Assembly: GCA_945861175.1 (NCBI GenBank)
Contig: CAMATR010000008.1
Coordinates: 1-15,473, forward strand
Reading direction: 5' to 3'
DNA length: 15,473 nucleotides
Origin: Chitinophaga pinensis
Lineage (GTDB): Bacteria > Bacteroidota > Bacteroidia > Flavobacteriales_D > Crocinitomicaceae
Part shown: in pieces, positions 1-6,868 of the stretch
Numbering within the stretch: the first letter of the stretch is position 1
Layout: each line of letters begins with the position of its first letter
Translations under genes and position numbers: made by a program
Notes under the pieces: generated by a model
Databases searched by the model: none
What the model was told of the DNA's origin: nothing
The model's input: only the letters and a program-made list of their open reading frames with translations

Positions 1-912
1 TCATCATTTCTCCTTTTAAAAGATTCAAAAGCATCATTTTCAATTGAGGGAGAAAATCCAAGAAATAATCGTGCGGCCCGCTGGGGGAAAGCAATTGGTC
101 AGGCGGGTAAAAACGAACTGACAATTGCTGAATTGAATCGCTTGCAACAATTGGTAATAGAAAATGACCGATTTATCAAAATGGGAATAAGGCAGCAGCA
201 AGGATTTATTGGAGATAGGGATCGTGCAACACAAGAACCTATTCCGGATCACATTTCTGCAAAGTTTGAAGATCTTGACAGATTAATGGCAGGATGGATA
301 CAAACACAAAAAGTGCTCACGCAATCGAGAATGGACCCCGTATTAGTGGCCGCTAAAATTGCATTTGGATTTGTTTTTATTCACCCTTTTGTAGATGGAA
401 ACGGACGTTTACATCGCTATATCATTCACCATATTTTATCGCAAACAGGTTATACCGAACAAGGAATCATTTTTCCAGTTTCAGCTTCTATCCTAAAACA
501 TATTAAAGACTATGCAAAAACATTAGAATCCTATTCACATCCAATTTTGAATTTTATTGATTGGAAACCATCTGAGAATAATAATGTCGAAATTTTAAAT
601 GATACCATAGACTATTACCGCTATTTTGATGCAACAGCAAAGGCTGAATTTCTATTTTATTGTGTTAATGACACTTTGGTTAATGTTATCCCTAACGAAG
701 TCGAATATTTAATGAAGTTTGACGAATTCAAAAGTTTCTTAGATAATAAATATGAAATGCCAGACAATATGGTCTCCCTTTTGGTTGGATTTTTGGAACA
801 AGGAAATGGACAACTTTCTAAACGTGCACGAAGCAATGAATTTAAAGAATTGACGGAGGATGAAATCGGTATAATTGAAGAGCAATTTGCATCGATATTC
901 TCTGAAAATTAA
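1..912 (+). CDS. Fic family protein, class II-like (5' end outside window)
   Basis: Fic enzymes transfer AMP (sometimes other groups) from a nucleotide to a hydroxyl side chain of a target protein. The frame is open from base 1, so the N-terminus lies upstream; the first internal ATG (133) would cut off conserved sequence and is not the real start. The catalytic motif HPFVDGNGRLHR is at 382-417 and fits the family pattern HPFx(D/E)GN(G/K)RxxR, with the catalytic His and the phosphate-binding loop intact. Near the window start, at 34-51, SFSIEG fits the (S/T)xxxE(G/N) inhibitory motif; its position ahead of the Fic core makes this class II, with the Glu expected to block productive ATP binding. 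The ~100 C-terminal residues resemble the helical region usual in stand-alone Fic proteins. Everything visible is intact. The target is unknown. The gene borders a decayed accessory stretch, which fits an accessory-genome gene. Confidence 0.93.
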   Translation, partial: SSFLLLKDSKASFSIEGENPRNNRAARWGKAIGQAGKNELTIAELNRLQQLVIENDRFIKMGIRQQQGFIGDRDRATQEPIPDHISAKFEDLDRLMAGWIQTQKVLTQSRMDPVLVAAKIAFGFVFIHPFVDGNGRLHRYIIHHILSQTGYTEQGIIFPVSASILKHIKDYAKTLESYSHPILNFIDWKPSENNNVEILNDTIDYYRYFDATAKAEFLFYCVNDTLVNVIPNEVEYLMKFDEFKSFLDNKYEMPDNMVSLLVGFLEQGNGQLSKRARSNEFKELTEDEIGIIEEQFASIFSEN

Positions 913-944
913 GCTATGGAAGTAAAATCATACAAAAGATAGTT

Positions 945-1624
945 TTATCGTTTTTTACCGTTTGCAGTATTTTTGACGGTATCTTTCCATTCCATCACCC
1001 CCACCAAATCCTTATAAAAGTTTGATTTTTCGATCTTTTGGGTCACTCGAGCGGAGATTTGATTAGTTTTGATCGAATCTACGTTTTTTATTTCCCACAG
1101 AACATTTGATATTGAACAAATTAACTCGAAAAAATATTCGTTCGTAAAGTTAGAACTCACTTGTTTTGCTTGTCGTAAGCAAATCGATTTGGAAACAATA
1201 AATGGTGCAATTTGTGTTTGTCGAACAAATCTCCACAAGTCCATATTTTACTTAGTTTCCGAGCGATTTTCACACCGTTTTTAATGCACTTTTCAAGGTT
1301 AGAACTCGTGAGGTTGGGGTTCGATAGTTTTTCCTCCAATTCGGAAATTTCCTTTTTGGATTTTTCACTGTACTTGCTGTAGATAAGGTTGTCTATTTTG
1401 CCAGTAGCAAACCGTTCTACTACGTTTTCTAATTCCTTTCGTATTTGGGTAAGTTTAGATTTAGTAGCGGTAATTTCATTAGCCTCGGATTTTGATAACT
1501 CGACCAATTTTATCTGCATTACTTCAGGGAGCGCTTCTGCATCAATTTCATTTAATTCTAACTGATATTCATTTAAGAGACTTTCAAAGGTCTGATGTAA
1601 CTTGATAGCACTAATATTCACTCC
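945..1624 (-). pseudogene. Serine site-specific recombinase, C-terminal remnant with frameshift
   Basis: This is the tail of a large serine recombinase (resolvase/invertase family). The part read first on the minus strand (1624 to 1160) holds a long charged coiled-coil region followed by KIWTCGDLFDKHKLHHLLFP and then YDKQNK. This matches the conserved stretch of Bacteroidetes recombinases in which 'kiW..gd...kqkLqkllFP.gi.yDk' follows the coiled coil. A TGA at 1157-1159 ends that frame, but the homology resumes at once in the next frame (VSSNFTNEYFFELI...), running to a stop at 945. One extra C near 1160 on the plus strand would restore a single frame, so one base has been lost. The catalytic Ser domain and the cysteine-bearing zinc-ribbon part are absent: homology stops at 1624, where an unrelated plus-strand fragment begins. 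It cannot make an active recombinase. The family is recognised from pattern memory, not a search. Confidence 0.72.
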
Positions 1625-1625
1625 A

Positions 1626-1980
1626 AGAGGTTCAAGGAATGTTGGCGTTGCGACGGGGTTACCTGCAGCAAAAGCTCTTTTAAAAGGATTTGAATTTAAC
1701 AAAGAAGCACGATTAAGTAGCATACTTTATAAACCAAACGCATTAAACGTCACAACTGGTGTTATTACTATTCCTAGATTAATTCCAATAAATGATATTG
1801 TATATCCTATAGGCCCAACTCATATGAGATTAACAGTGTTTTGCAAATGTAAATTACGCAACAGGAATTGTTGATGTAAAACTCTCCAATGTTCAAAACG
1901 TAATAATTGATGGAACAACAACATTAGTTACTCTTACTGCTACTGCTATTCCACCTGGAACACGAGTTGAGCGAAGGTAG
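1626..1980 (+). pseudogene. Remnant of an uncharacterised Bacteroidetes protein, frameshifted
   Basis: The plus strand reads RGSRNVGVATGLPAAKALLK, then GFEFN, LSSILYKP and ITIPRLIPINDIVYPIGPTH up to about 1838. It then continues in the next frame as ANVNYATGIVDVKLSNVQNV and IIDGTTTLVTLTATAIPPGT. The two parts join if one T is removed from the TTTT run at 1839-1842, so a +1 homopolymer slip broke the gene. The sequence resembles, from memory, the C-terminal half of an unannotated Bacteroidetes protein family of about 220-250 residues that normally ends in a 'FFQEVNG.QY.LKNG.YNAL.IV'-type segment. That ending is missing here: similarity stops near 1962, where REP-like sequence begins, and the frame closes at 1978-1980. 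The front half is also missing, cut off at the junction with the recombinase remnant at 1625. No function is known to me, and I am moderately sure it is a dead fragment. Confidence 0.55.
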
Positions 1981-1985
1981 AAACC
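1966..1985 (+). repeat. REP-like sequence, left copy (TTGAGC...GAAAC)
   Basis: GTTGAGCGAAGGTAGAAACC resembles the dispersed intergenic motif TTGAGC-(n)-GTCGAAA that is frequent in Bacteroidetes genomes. Here the usual GTCGAAA appears mutated to GGTAGAAA. It faces the similar motif at 2085-2104. The family assignment is from memory. Confidence 0.4.
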
Positions 1986-2084
1986 TAAAGAGGAACCCGG
2001 AGGGAGACGTGGGCGACCTACGCAGTATGCACAAGGACTTCGCGGAGTTATTGAACTTGCGAAGATGGATTGGATCCAAGTGTA

Positions 2085-2104
2085 CATTTCGACAGGCTCA
2101 ATGC
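2085..2104 (-). repeat. REP-like sequence, right copy in opposite orientation
   Basis: Read on the minus strand it is GCATTGAGCCTGTCGAAATG, sharing TTGAGC and GAAA with the copy at 1966-1985, which lies on the opposite strand. The two enclose about 100 bp that are visibly GC-richer than the surroundings. Such inverted pairs are typical of Bacteroidetes REP/BIME-like intergenic elements. Confidence 0.45.
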
Positions 2105-2403
2105 CCGAGAATGAACACACTTAACTTATAAGAATTGGAATTAGAAGAGTGGCCGGATGTTCTGTGTGACTTTAGGTGCGAAAGGAACACTGCATATGCA
2201 GAGGATTCTCAAAAACTGTGACAAGCCCGCAGCCGAAAAGACTTAGCAGATGAGCCTAACACATGGATTGAAAACATATTGAGTAAGAAGGTGTCGTAAG
2301 TTTGGACACAATGCTGAGCGTTACGTTTGATCCGCATCGACTCATGGATCTTTTTGAGAATTTCCTGTTAAGAAAAAGCCTCCCAAAATGGGAGGCTTTT
2401 TTA
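2105..2403. other. Non-coding stretch with long-range complementarity, possible structured RNA
   Basis: No convincing protein frame runs through this stretch. ATTCTCAAAAA at 2205-2215 is perfectly complementary to TTTTTGAGAAT at 2351-2361, and a further AGG/CCT match lies just outside it. This would close a ~135-nt domain. Inside lie GTGTC/GACAC (2291-2295 and 2305-2309) and GATCC/GGATC (2329-2333 and 2346-2350). Just outside is the 12-bp palindrome CTGCATATGCAG (2190-2201). The terminator at 2373-2402 follows 11 bases after the closing stem, an arrangement expected for a small RNA read on the plus strand. No tmRNA, RNase P, 6S or SRP signature was recognised. It could equally be intergenic debris. 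Confidence 0.3.
2373..2402. terminator. Bidirectional intrinsic terminator
   Basis: Perfect 8-bp stem GCCTCCCA (2378-2385) / TGGGAGGC (2389-2396) with an AAA loop, preceded by AAAAA and followed by TTTTTT, so it works on either strand. On the minus strand it lies about 80 nt past the stop of the membrane-protein gene at 2481. On the plus strand it would end any transcript from the 2105-2370 stretch. Confidence 0.88.
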
Positions 2404-2480
2404 GTTCATTTCTTTTTATGAATTTTTACAACAAAACTTTAGATTCAAAGTTATTCTTTATTTAAATTCCATTAAGCATT

Positions 2481-4547
2481 TTAATTCGGCTCATCTTCAC
2501 AGCTAGAGCAATCACAATCCCCATCATTGAAATACTTCAAAGGAATCTCAGTTCCGTCATAACAAGTAAAAATAGCTGCTTGAGTTTCAAAATCATTGAC
2601 AGAGGGGGCTTCTCGAAGGTTTTCATTGATTAATTCGAGCGTATCAGCTGGAGTCGTTATGTTAGTTGAATCAATGTCACTACTAAGTTCGTTAACTGGA
2701 GTGTTTTTATCTATTTCAGTCGGGGTTTTGTTAGAAAAATCAAAAGAGATGTTTCCCATGATACTATTACCGCGCAATAAAAATGCAGCTAAGCCTCCAA
2801 TTAAGAGCAACCCTATCCAGGGCTGCATTTTATTAGCTGATTGTGCTGCCTTTACCTCTTCGACTAAATAATTCTGTGAATACATTTCATAGATTGGTTT
2901 AGTGCTAAATCCAAAAAGGTTAACAACTATAGTCAATAGCACTCCAAAAATCAATGACTTTCCTATCAAGAAAAAGAACAAAGTTGAAGCATATTTTGAC
3001 TTACATGAACTTTTGAAGGTTAACTCTGCTTCAGAAGTTTTTAAACTAGAATTGTAAAGTAAAACACTTCTATTCATTTGTAATTTATGAACCGCTAATT
3101 GAGCCTTTGTATAAATCGCAGTGTCAGACATTTGGGTTGATATTTCTGAGTCTTCCTTTACTCTTTTTTTCTCGTCAGACTTCAATTTTGCAATTGATTT
3201 TTCTAAATTTTCAAGTTTTCTATTCAAAGAATCATTGGCCATCACTGGTGATACATCCAACCCTATTTTACTGATTTCCCGTGAAAAGAAATCAGAATAC
3301 ACTAGGTTCTCATTTTTGCGCAATGTCAGATCTTTCTCGACTTCTAATGTGTCTATACATTTTTTAAATTGAGTTTCGCTTATCGTCGTGTCCCTAAGCA
3401 AACCATTAATTTTTTGGGCCATGCTGTTTTCATTCAATGACTTTTCTAATTGTTCATTCTGACTAGAGGTTACTTCATTAACTATCTCATTTAAACCTTT
3501 AGCTGATGAATCAACAAGAATGTATGGGAGAATAAGTAATATACCCCCGACTAAAGCTACAAATATTGGCTGTAAAGAAAAAGTCCACGCGCGATCGAAA
3601 GTAGCCTTAGCAAAACCTGTTATTCGATCTTTATAAGATAAATGATCTACATTCGAATTTGCATAAATTGCTCCGACACTGGTCATAAAGGCTAAAGTTA
3701 TTCCTATGAAGATTGCAATTAAAATAGACAAAACAGAAGGCGCATACCAGAACCCAGCCCAAGTACCACCCCATCCATGCAAGTCATCAAGTTGATTTAT
3801 TCCAAAAGTAAATAGAAGTATTGCTATTGTTAATCCGATTAAAGTACCACTGAAAACAGCGGCTTTTCGGCCCTCTTTATGGCTGCCAAATGACACTAAT
3901 CCAACTACCCAAGAGATTAAGGCTACAATGGATAAGTATAATCCGATATCTCCAATCAAAGGCATTTCAGCCAAGAAACCAATGAATTTAAAGATTGCGA
4001 TACATAGCATACCGATACTGACAACTATAAATGATTTATTATAGTTGGCCCATTTTAAAGCAGGCGGCACGGCACGAATACTGTGCAATAATATATCAAT
4101 AGGTATGATTAGCAAATAATGCTTAGCAATCCTTAGGACCATTAACAAAACATCCAACACCAAAAGAATTATTTCGTAGACTGCGTTTAAGAATGGAATT
4201 ATAAGTTTGTCGAAAAACCATTTCCACAATGCTACGAACATCATTAAAATCCTATAAAGTACAGCTGTAAATACAATTATAACATTGTCATATAACCATT
4301 TTATTACTATAGCAAGATAACGAATAGCTACACTTAAAGTGTAAAAAGAATAAACCACCAAATTGAACAAAAATCCCAGACAAATACCGAGAACTGAAAA
4401 TGGCAAATACCATTTTGGACTTTCGCTTACATGGCCAGAAAGAGATTCGATTTTTAATAAACCGGATGGATTTTCATTGTTTTGAGAAGCAACTAAAAAT
4501 CCAATTAACGCCAATCCAAGAAAGGCTCCTAGAGAAATATATAACAT
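2481..4547 (-). CDS. Large multi-pass membrane protein with cysteine/acid-rich tail, unknown function
   Basis: I do not recognise this protein (688 residues from the ATG at 4547). The N-terminal half holds many hydrophobic segments (about residues 2-20, 46-100, 100-150, 170-195, 200-220, 230-250, 270-295 and 325-345). Residues about 350-500 are charged and coiled-coil-like. Further membrane segments follow at about 522-546 and 576-592, then a Ser/Thr/Asp-rich linker. The last ~29 residues carry FTCYDG, then IP, then NDGDCDC..CEDEP, with four cysteines. This matches the glucosidase II beta/LDL-receptor-A type pattern, which in its usual setting is a small disulphide-bonded calcium-binding module. 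The frame can be extended upstream to a TTG at 4610, but the added 21 residues are not hydrophobic-leader-like, while the ATG places a membrane segment directly at the N-terminus. It stands alone as a transcription unit, with 228 nt upstream and a terminator downstream. Confidence 0.85.
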   Translation of the reverse strand: MLYISLGAFLGLALIGFLVASQNNENPSGLLKIESLSGHVSESPKWYLPFSVLGICLGFLFNLVVYSFYTLSVAIRYLAIVIKWLYDNVIIVFTAVLYRILMMFVALWKWFFDKLIIPFLNAVYEIILLVLDVLLMVLRIAKHYLLIIPIDILLHSIRAVPPALKWANYNKSFIVVSIGMLCIAIFKFIGFLAEMPLIGDIGLYLSIVALISWVVGLVSFGSHKEGRKAAVFSGTLIGLTIAILLFTFGINQLDDLHGWGGTWAGFWYAPSVLSILIAIFIGITLAFMTSVGAIYANSNVDHLSYKDRITGFAKATFDRAWTFSLQPIFVALVGGILLILPYILVDSSAKGLNEIVNEVTSSQNEQLEKSLNENSMAQKINGLLRDTTISETQFKKCIDTLEVEKDLTLRKNENLVYSDFFSREISKIGLDVSPVMANDSLNRKLENLEKSIAKLKSDEKKRVKEDSEISTQMSDTAIYTKAQLAVHKLQMNRSVLLYNSSLKTSEAELTFKSSCKSKYASTLFFFLIGKSLIFGVLLTIVVNLFGFSTKPIYEMYSQNYLVEEVKAAQSANKMQPWIGLLLIGGLAAFLLRGNSIMGNISFDFSNKTPTEIDKNTPVNELSSDIDSTNITTPADTLELINENLREAPSVNDFETQAAIFTCYDGTEIPLKYFNDGDCDCSSCEDEPN

Positions 4548-4775
4548 AGCAGTATAGTTTAGATTCGAACATAATATAAATAACTCACTTTTGCAAATAC
4601 TTTTATTCAATTAACTTATTTAAATAAATTTTGAGCATTGTCTATAGTTGTCTTCAATAATCAAGATTAGAATGATAATGTCTAATACCAAGTTGTATTT
4701 GATACCGAAACAAAGATTTTTGTGTAAACTAAATTCTTAAAACTCAAACTCTCCTTTTTTAGTTCTTTTTTGTTG

Positions 4776-5837
4776 TCAGTTTACTCTCCCGGTGCTTCTG
4801 ACAGTGAGGGCTCTATCAGAGGAAAAGAAAATGGAATTTGTCATTTCTTTTGGATCTAACAAGGTCATGGTCATAGTTTCTTCAAACGGCGCATTCGGAT
4901 GACCTCTTTTTTCTGTTTTCAATGCTTTATAATTCAACCCGCCAATATTCATAATCAACTCGCTTTTAATTTCCAAGGTATCCAGATTTCGGATTTTAAA
5001 TGCTTTGGAAATCAATATAGGTTCTAGAGTAGTTTTGTCTTCAGGTTCAGTTGACCACTTCAATACCGTTTCACCATTTCTTGCATAATAGGCTTCCATG
5101 CCGTCATCCGCTTTTTTATCTTTAAATACTACCTGAAGGGATGCGCCTTGTTTTAAATTCAATTGTTCATTTCCTGATGAGGCTTGAATATCGATTGTTC
5201 CTCCTGATTCAAGTAGTTCATCCGTGGTGGTCGAAGTACTTAAGTTGTTCAGAATAAAATCACTTTTTTTGTAAAATTCGGTCAATTTAATCTCAATGGG
5301 AGTATTCTGATCTTTCATGGCAAATGAGTTTGCTCTGATATATACTTGTGTCCCTTCTTTACCGATGAGAATGGTATCTCGCTTGGGATTAATGAGGAAG
5401 GTCTGTGCGGGTTTGGCTAATTTTTCAATTTGATTTGCCTGATCACGATAATTTCTAACGATTTCCACTCTTCGGTTCGCTGTTTTCTCATTTTCATTCT
5501 TGTTGGCATTAACGGGAGTGCTTTCACCTTTCCAGTCGATGTGTATTCTGTTTCGCAAATCATGATCGAAGAGGTAGGGTTGAACGGCTCTTGTCCTGTT
5601 CAGAGAGAGCGTTTTGTTGTAGGTTAAGTCAGCATCGGAGTCGGTATGACCAATAAGCAATAGTTCCTCAGCGGGATCTGTAACTCTTGTTAGTAAAGAA
5701 TCCAACAAATGCTGTGAGGTTTCTGTGAGGCCGTAACTGTCCTTGGCAAAATAGATTCGCACAGACTGTTGATCGATGTTTTGGGATAGTGCAATGCCTC
5801 CGGTCGCTAGGCTTAGTGTGAGTATAAATCTTTTCAT
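4776..5837 (-). CDS. Exported OmpA-family protein with N-terminal OmpA domain
   Basis: The 353-residue protein begins with a signal peptide (MKRFILTLSLATGGIALS, cleavage likely before or near QN). An OmpA-like peptidoglycan-binding domain follows at about residues 26-128. It shows the starting strand VRIYFAKDSYGLTE, the core GHTDSDADLTYNKTLSLNR (63-81) with Asp and Arg positions used to bind diaminopimelate, and the closing NRRVEI (121-126). Unlike most family members, the domain comes first. About 225 residues follow that I do not recognise, rich in beta-strand-like sequence (for example RDTILIGKEGTQVYIRANSF). This arrangement would anchor a periplasmic C-terminal module to the cell wall. 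The ATG at 5835-5837 is well placed for the signal peptide. No partner gene is adjacent: 228 nt separate it from the next gene downstream and over 600 nt lie upstream. Confidence 0.88.
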   Translation of the reverse strand: MKRFILTLSLATGGIALSQNIDQQSVRIYFAKDSYGLTETSQHLLDSLLTRVTDPAEELLLIGHTDSDADLTYNKTLSLNRTRAVQPYLFDHDLRNRIHIDWKGESTPVNANKNENEKTANRRVEIVRNYRDQANQIEKLAKPAQTFLINPKRDTILIGKEGTQVYIRANSFAMKDQNTPIEIKLTEFYKKSDFILNNLSTSTTTDELLESGGTIDIQASSGNEQLNLKQGASLQVVFKDKKADDGMEAYYARNGETVLKWSTEPEDKTTLEPILISKAFKIRNLDTLEIKSELIMNIGGLNYKALKTEKRGHPNAPFEETMTMTLLDPKEMTNSIFFSSDRALTVRSTGRVN

Positions 5838-6098
5838 GATTATAAATTTTAACTTAATAACTGCAGAGCTTTAAATTGGTAACAGTTAAATGCCAACTAT
5901 TTGATCAGCGATTTTTTAAAGCAAATTAATTGATTTGATTCCATTGCTAATCTCAAAACTTTATCCACCAATTCGCACCCTATAGGGGGGCAGAAATATG
6001 GCCTAAAATCTCCAAAATTATAAAGTGCTGAGAAACTATAAATTAGATCCTATAACTCGAATACATGCACTTCGTGTTTTTCGTTCCAAAAAGAATAA

Positions 6099-6350
6099 TC
6101 TATTATAATTACTCTGAAAATTCCCGAAATTGTCAATCGCTGTGAAAAGGAAGATATTCTTTTTCCATTATTAAGTTTTCTCATAAATTCTGTGGATAAT
6201 ATAAGTTCGATGGAATTTAAACGGTTTGACAATGGTAATTATTTGAAATACCGAAATCTCTCTCCTTGGGGAAAAGAGGACTATTCACTTGAGGAAGTTG
6301 TAGGAGGAATCTATAAGTTCATGGATAAAAATAATCTCATAAAACATTAG
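6099..6350 (+). pseudogene. Coding-like remnant on the plus strand, possible small gene
   Basis: The frame from 6099 to the TAG at 6348-6350 reads as plausible protein (EKEDILFPLLSFLINSVDNI, then MEFKRFDNGNYLKYRNLSPW, then EEVVGGIYKFMDKNNLIKH). It has no good start: the first ATG (6210) would leave only 46 residues, and an in-frame stop sits at 6096-6098. Another frame starting with ATG at 6065 runs MHFVFFVPKRIIYYNYSEN and then stops, suggesting one gene broken by a frameshift. No family was recognised. The rest of the 5838-6443 gap is AT-rich with no other supported gene; a 10-bp palindrome CCCTATAGGG lies at 5978-5987. A 60-codon frame on the opposite strand of 6050-6232 looks like a shadow. 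Confidence 0.3.
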
Positions 6351-6443
6351 AATGGGGCTTTTGAAATTAGCTTTTTGAAAACTTCAATCTAAGCAACACT
6401 TTTGGATTGGGTTATAATAACGCCTAGCGAAGGAATAAATTCA

Positions 6444-6845
6444 CTATTTCTTTGTCTCTTCAAAAAAAGACATTAGATAAATTGTTAATGCAAAATACCC
6501 AAAATCCATGAACCCGTTCTCATAACTTTGCGCAATAAAACTTCCAAAAAATAATATTAAAAAAAGGAGTAAAGCCGCGTAAAATCCCCATTTTGAAAAC
6601 TTTTTTTTCTGTCCTTCTCTAAATTCTAATTTAAGCAAAGCCATGGCAAACAAACCAGCAATTGCTAGTTCCAATAATACTATTATTAAAAATGAAACCC
6701 ACACTCCTCCGGGAAGCCAGTTTATAATCGTAGTTGAGTATTTCTCAATATACCACTTCGGAGGAAACTCTCCCGTTGTTTTTTGAAAGGCAGTTATGCC
6801 TCCAAGAAGGGCATAGATAAGCAGAATAAAGATTCTTTTTGGCAC
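6444..6845 (-). CDS. Small four-helix membrane protein, DoxX-like
   Basis: A 133-residue protein with four predicted membrane helices (about residues 4-20, 48-71, 87-105 and 113-127) and short loops. The layout fits the DoxX/DoxX-like superfamily of small four-helix inner-membrane proteins: a first helix, then a P-W-x-long loop (EFPPKWYIEKYSTTIINWLP), then helix 2 with a Glu inside it (LLELAIAG). The match is to the general pattern only, and a specific function cannot be named. It begins 23 nt after the stop of the PKD/T9SS protein gene on the same strand, so the two are probably co-transcribed. No terminator is evident after it. Confidence 0.72.
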   Translation of the reverse strand: MPKRIFILLIYALLGGITAFQKTTGEFPPKWYIEKYSTTIINWLPGGVWVSFLIIVLLELAIAGLFAMALLKLEFREGQKKKFSKWGFYAALLLFLILFFGSFIAQSYENGFMDFGYFALTIYLMSFFEETKK

Positions 6846-6868
6846 TTCACTTATTAATTTGATGTAAT

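Noticed and set aside
1893..2120. 75-codon minus-strand frame
   Set aside because: It runs antisense across the gene remnant and the REP-like pair, and its composition follows from these.
2140..2220. Group II intron remnant (GCCGGAT...TTCTGTGTGA resembling domain V surroundings)
   Set aside because: The GAAA-capped domain V hairpin and the GUGYG 5' end are absent, and no reverse transcriptase sequence is present.
4555..4575. TTCGAATC on the minus strand as a tRNA T-loop
   Set aside because: No T-stem, acceptor stem or anticodon arm can be built around it.
4548..4610. Upstream TTG start for the membrane protein
   Set aside because: It would add 21 polar/mixed residues before the first membrane segment. 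The ATG at 4547 is more plausible, though the TTG is not excluded.
5961..6199. DnaA-box-like sequences (TTATCCACC at 5962-5970 region and TGTGGATAA at 6191-6199) as a possible origin
   Set aside because: Only one exact box, 230 bp from an imperfect one, with no cluster, AT-rich unwinding pattern or dnaA/dnaN genes nearby; the exact box lies within coding-like sequence.
6050..6232. 60-codon minus-strand frame
   Set aside because: Antisense to the better coding-like plus-strand remnant, with no upstream promoter or recognised similarity.
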